Translations under genes and position numbers: made by a program
Part shown: positions 61,903 through 64,000 of the stretch, piece after piece
Position numbering within the stretch: position 1 is the stretch's first letter
Layout of the letters: the number at the start of each line of letters is the position of its first letter
Assembly: GCA_009711705.1 (NCBI GenBank)
Contig: VENG01000017.1
Coordinates: 86,617-150,616 of the forward strand
Source of the DNA: Bacillota bacterium
GTDB lineage: Bacteria; Bacillota; Desulfotomaculia; Desulfotomaculales; VENG01
DNA length: 64,000 bases
Direction of reading: 5' to 3'
Notes under the pieces: generated by a model
Seen by the model: only the letters and a program-made list of their open reading frames with translations
What the model was told of the DNA's origin: nothing
The model's database searches: none

Positions 61903-62419
61903 ATGGTGCAAATTGGCATTTCCACATAGGTAAAGCTGAAACATCCTCTCCACCCGCATTAAGCATTACAGAAGCTTCTTTGCTGTGGGATTTTACTGCC
62001 GCAAGGTATAAATGCATTGAAGAGACACAGATATATCATAACTTTGCCCACGACAAGGATCTGCGGGAAATCATAAAATACGGGCTGGAAAAGGTTTTAG
62101 AAACTCAAATTAATAACCTTGAACAGCAGCTCAACCAATTCAGTGTTCCACTGCCGGAAAGGCCCCCTAAATCCTTTAAGAACCAGGAAAAAAACAGCAT
62201 ATACTTTAGCGACAGATTTTTATTCAAACAAATATTCGAAGGCGTCAAAGTCATATGGATTACCTGGCCCGCATCAGCCGGTGTATGATTACAAATGATT
62301 CACTCCGCAGCATGTTTTTGGCTTTCCTGCAAGATGAAGCATCTCTTTTTGATAAACTATGCAAATTTGGCAAGTTAAAAGGCTGGATAACGCCTTCTCC
62401 ATTATACAATCCACATTAA
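61903..62419 (+). pseudogene. DUF3231-family gene, two frameshifts
   Basis: Homologue of the 32681-33196 protein. ATG 61903 (GGAGG 7 nt upstream) reads MVQIG and then stops at TAG; one base missing near 61915-61920 restores HFHIGKAETSS and LLWDFTAARYKCIEETQIYH. A second one-base loss near 62250 stops the frame; the next frame gives MDYLARISRCMITNDSLRSM and KFGKLKGWITPSPLYNPH up to TAA 62419. The length and order of blocks equal those of the intact paralogue. Either decayed or affected by sequence error. Confidence 0.85.
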
Positions 62420-62420
62420 A

Positions 62421-63728
62421 TTACCATTTCAACTCAGATACCAGGTATTCCCTTGCTTCGGCCACCATGTAAAACGAACCGGTGATGCAAACGAGATCAC
62501 CCGAACCGGCATCTTCAATTCCCTGGGTAACCGCTGCTTTTATTTCCTCCACCACCCTAACCTCAGATACCAGCGGGCGTATTTCCTCGGCCAGCTGCTG
62601 CCAATCTCCGGCCCGCGGGCTGTTGGGCTTAGTAATTACGGCCATGCGTGCCCGGGGGGCAAGTTCTGCCACCACCCGGCCGCGCTCCTTATCCCCCAAC
62701 ATACCCATCACCAGCACCACCTGCCGCGTGGGAAAATAATCATCCAATGCCTGCCGGAGGCTTTTAGCACCCTCATAATTGTGAGCCGCGTCAATCAATA
62801 CCATAGGCTTTTCCCGTACTATTTCCATACGCGCGGGCCATCGGGTTAACATTAAACCCTGCCTTATAGCCTCGCCGGATATTTGGTAGCCGGCATCGCC
62901 AAGTATTTCCAGCACGGCTATAGCTGTAGCCGTATTCTCCAACTGATGACGCCCAAGCAGTGGAATTAAAATATTTCCGTGAAATGCTCGCCGTCCCTTT
63001 ATGTTAAGACGCTGTCCTTGCAATGAAATATCCCCCACCGACTCCCAGGTAACATCCTGTCCCACCGACACAAGGGGTGATTTGTGCTGTTCACATGCCT
63101 TGCGAATCACCTTTAGCACAGCAGGGTTTTGCGAGGCCGTAACCACGGGTACTCTGTCTTTAATGATTCCTACTTTTACCCGGGCTATTTCAGTTACAGT
63201 TTGTCCCAGGTAATCCATATGATCCATCGCCACATTGGTGATCACTGAAACCAGGGGTTTGTTGATTACATTGGTGGAATCTATGGCTCCGCCCAGTCCT
63301 ACCTCCAGGGCAAGAAGGTCTACCTGCTGCTCCAGAAAATAGCAAAATGCTAAGGCAGTGCTGACTTCAAATTCCGTGGGATGCTCAAACCCTTCTTTGA
63401 CCATAGTCTCCAGGTGGGGGCGCAGCCTTTCTATCAAATTTGCAATATCACCGCCGGTAATTTCCTCACCGTTTATACGGTACCTCTCGGTATACGAATG
63501 AAGGTGGGGCGATGTAAAAGTACCCACACGGTACCCCCCGGCCGCCAGGGCAGCAGCTATCATGGCCCCGGTTGAACCTTTTCCGTTGGTCCCACCAATG
63601 TGTACAATTTGCAATTTATCCTGGGGATTACCCAACCTGCGCATAAGCTCGGAAATTCGACCCAACCCAAAATTCATACCAAACTTTGTTAAATTGCGCA
63701 GGTAATCCATTGCCTCTTCAAACTTCAA
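62421..63728 (-). CDS. folC: Folylpolyglutamate/dihydrofolate synthase
   Basis: 435 aa Mur-ligase-like enzyme adding glutamate to (dihydro)folate. GGTNGKGSTGAMIAAALAAG (P-loop, about residue 45), VGTFTSPHLHSYTERYRING, LEVGLGGAIDSTNVI, TNVAMDHMDYLG, and a C-terminal domain with IDAAHNYEGAKSLRQALDDY and VMGMLGDKER. Start TTG 63728 behind GGGGAGAGGG. Usual size. Confidence 0.96.
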   Translation of the reverse strand: MKFEEAMDYLRNLTKFGMNFGLGRISELMRRLGNPQDKLQIVHIGGTNGKGSTGAMIAAALAAGGYRVGTFTSPHLHSYTERYRINGEEITGGDIANLIERLRPHLETMVKEGFEHPTEFEVSTALAFCYFLEQQVDLLALEVGLGGAIDSTNVINKPLVSVITNVAMDHMDYLGQTVTEIARVKVGIIKDRVPVVTASQNPAVLKVIRKACEQHKSPLVSVGQDVTWESVGDISLQGQRLNIKGRRAFHGNILIPLLGRHQLENTATAIAVLEILGDAGYQISGEAIRQGLMLTRWPARMEIVREKPMVLIDAAHNYEGAKSLRQALDDYFPTRQVVLVMGMLGDKERGRVVAELAPRARMAVITKPNSPRAGDWQQLAEEIRPLVSEVRVVEEIKAAVTQGIEDAGSGDLVCITGSFYMVAEAREYLVSELKW

Positions 63729-63884
63729 AACCCTCTCCCCTTCTCGATTACAGTTACTTACACTTAAATTATTATTCTATTCTCTGCAAAGAAAATCCTA
63801 CGTGGAAAATCCGTGCTCATTTTTAATATACTTGGCATAATAATATGTTTAAACAGAATTAATGCGCCTAAATTGCGATTGTCA

Positions 63885-64000
63885 AGAGAATTGTGAGCCA
63901 CTCGCCAGGAAAATATTGAGCCACTAACGCTGATAAAAAAGTGAGCCACTTTTGGAAAAGCGCTGAGAAAATATTGAGCCACTTTTTATATTCATTTTTA
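63885..64000. mobile_element. Probable end of an IS21-family insertion sequence
   Basis: Four copies of TGAGCCACT (63894-63902, 63917-63925, 63942-63950, 63975-63983) in the same orientation, two of them within GAAAATATTGAGCCACT. Multiple short terminal repeats before the istA gene are typical of IS21-family left ends. Any transposase lies beyond the right edge. Confidence 0.65.

Noticed and set aside
1..64000. tRNA, rRNA, tmRNA or other standard RNA genes
   Set aside because: No cloverleaf or known RNA core was recognised by eye in any gap.

Overview
The window reads as chromosome of a spore-forming, anaerobic, low-to-medium GC Firmicute, most likely of the Desulfotomaculum/Pelotomaculum (Peptococcaceae-type) lineage. 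The grounds are sporulation genes (spoIIP, spoIVFA/FB, spo0B), the Bacillus/Clostridium-type gene orders lepA-hemW-hrcA-grpE-dnaK and maf-radC-mreBCD-min-spoIVF-rplU-rpmA-spo0B-obg, two tungsten-type aldehyde:ferredoxin oxidoreductases, and an archaeal-like (group III) chaperonin inside the heat-shock operon. The genus is inference from gene content only.

Layout. (1) 1-11.98 kb, minus strand except rpsT: CIRCE-controlled hrcA-cpn-grpE-dnaK (dnaK cut by the window edge), hemW, lepA, a small membrane protein, spoIIP, a holin-fold membrane protein where gpr usually sits, rpsT (plus), holA and a frameshifted thiamine-binding MTH1187-family gene. (2) 12.3-29.7 kb, all minus: an accessory metabolic block. 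It has three iron-type alcohol dehydrogenases, two AORs (one with a four-cluster ferredoxin subunit), an orphan glycine-betaine-binding lipoprotein, a pterin-cofactor set (moaD, ModE-like HTH, moaA, moaC, MOSC, mobB, moeB/hesA) directly behind AOR2, and a soluble histidine kinase plus sigma-54 activator. Matches to the sigma-54 -24/-12 consensus precede AOR2 and adh2, and a weaker one precedes adh3, so the block looks like one sigma-54-controlled alcohol -> aldehyde -> acid oxidation regulon that also makes the cofactor its key enzyme needs. (3) 29.7-35.5 kb: repeats, an ACT/PFL gene pair, an IS200/IS605-like hairpin cluster, a DUF3231 gene, a phosphoesterase and an AhpF-like disulfide reductase. 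(4) 35.3-59.1 kb, minus: conserved housekeeping, namely DUF2007, suhB, proA-proB, obgE, spo0B, rpmA, rplU, larE, rng, two radical-SAM-linked genes, spoIVFB/FA, rodA, minEDC, mrdA, mreDCB, radC, maf. (5) 59.2-64 kb: a DHA2 efflux pump with its MarR regulator, a twice-frameshifted DUF3231 pseudogene, folC, and at the right edge what looks like the end of an IS21-family element.

How it works together. Alcohols would be oxidised to aldehydes by the Fe-ADHs and on to acids by the AORs, with electrons passing to ferredoxin. The AOR cofactor genes lie in the same transcription direction as AOR2, separated from it only by a perfect intercistronic hairpin. The kinase/activator pair is encoded next to adh3.

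Repeats. A dispersed intergenic element built on ACAGGAT-type iterons occurs around 13.5 kb and twice around 30 kb. A 33-bp piece of it forms the 3' end of spo0B. Three apparent single-base deletions (11.85, 61.92 and 62.25 kb) break small genes and should be checked against reads before they are called biology.
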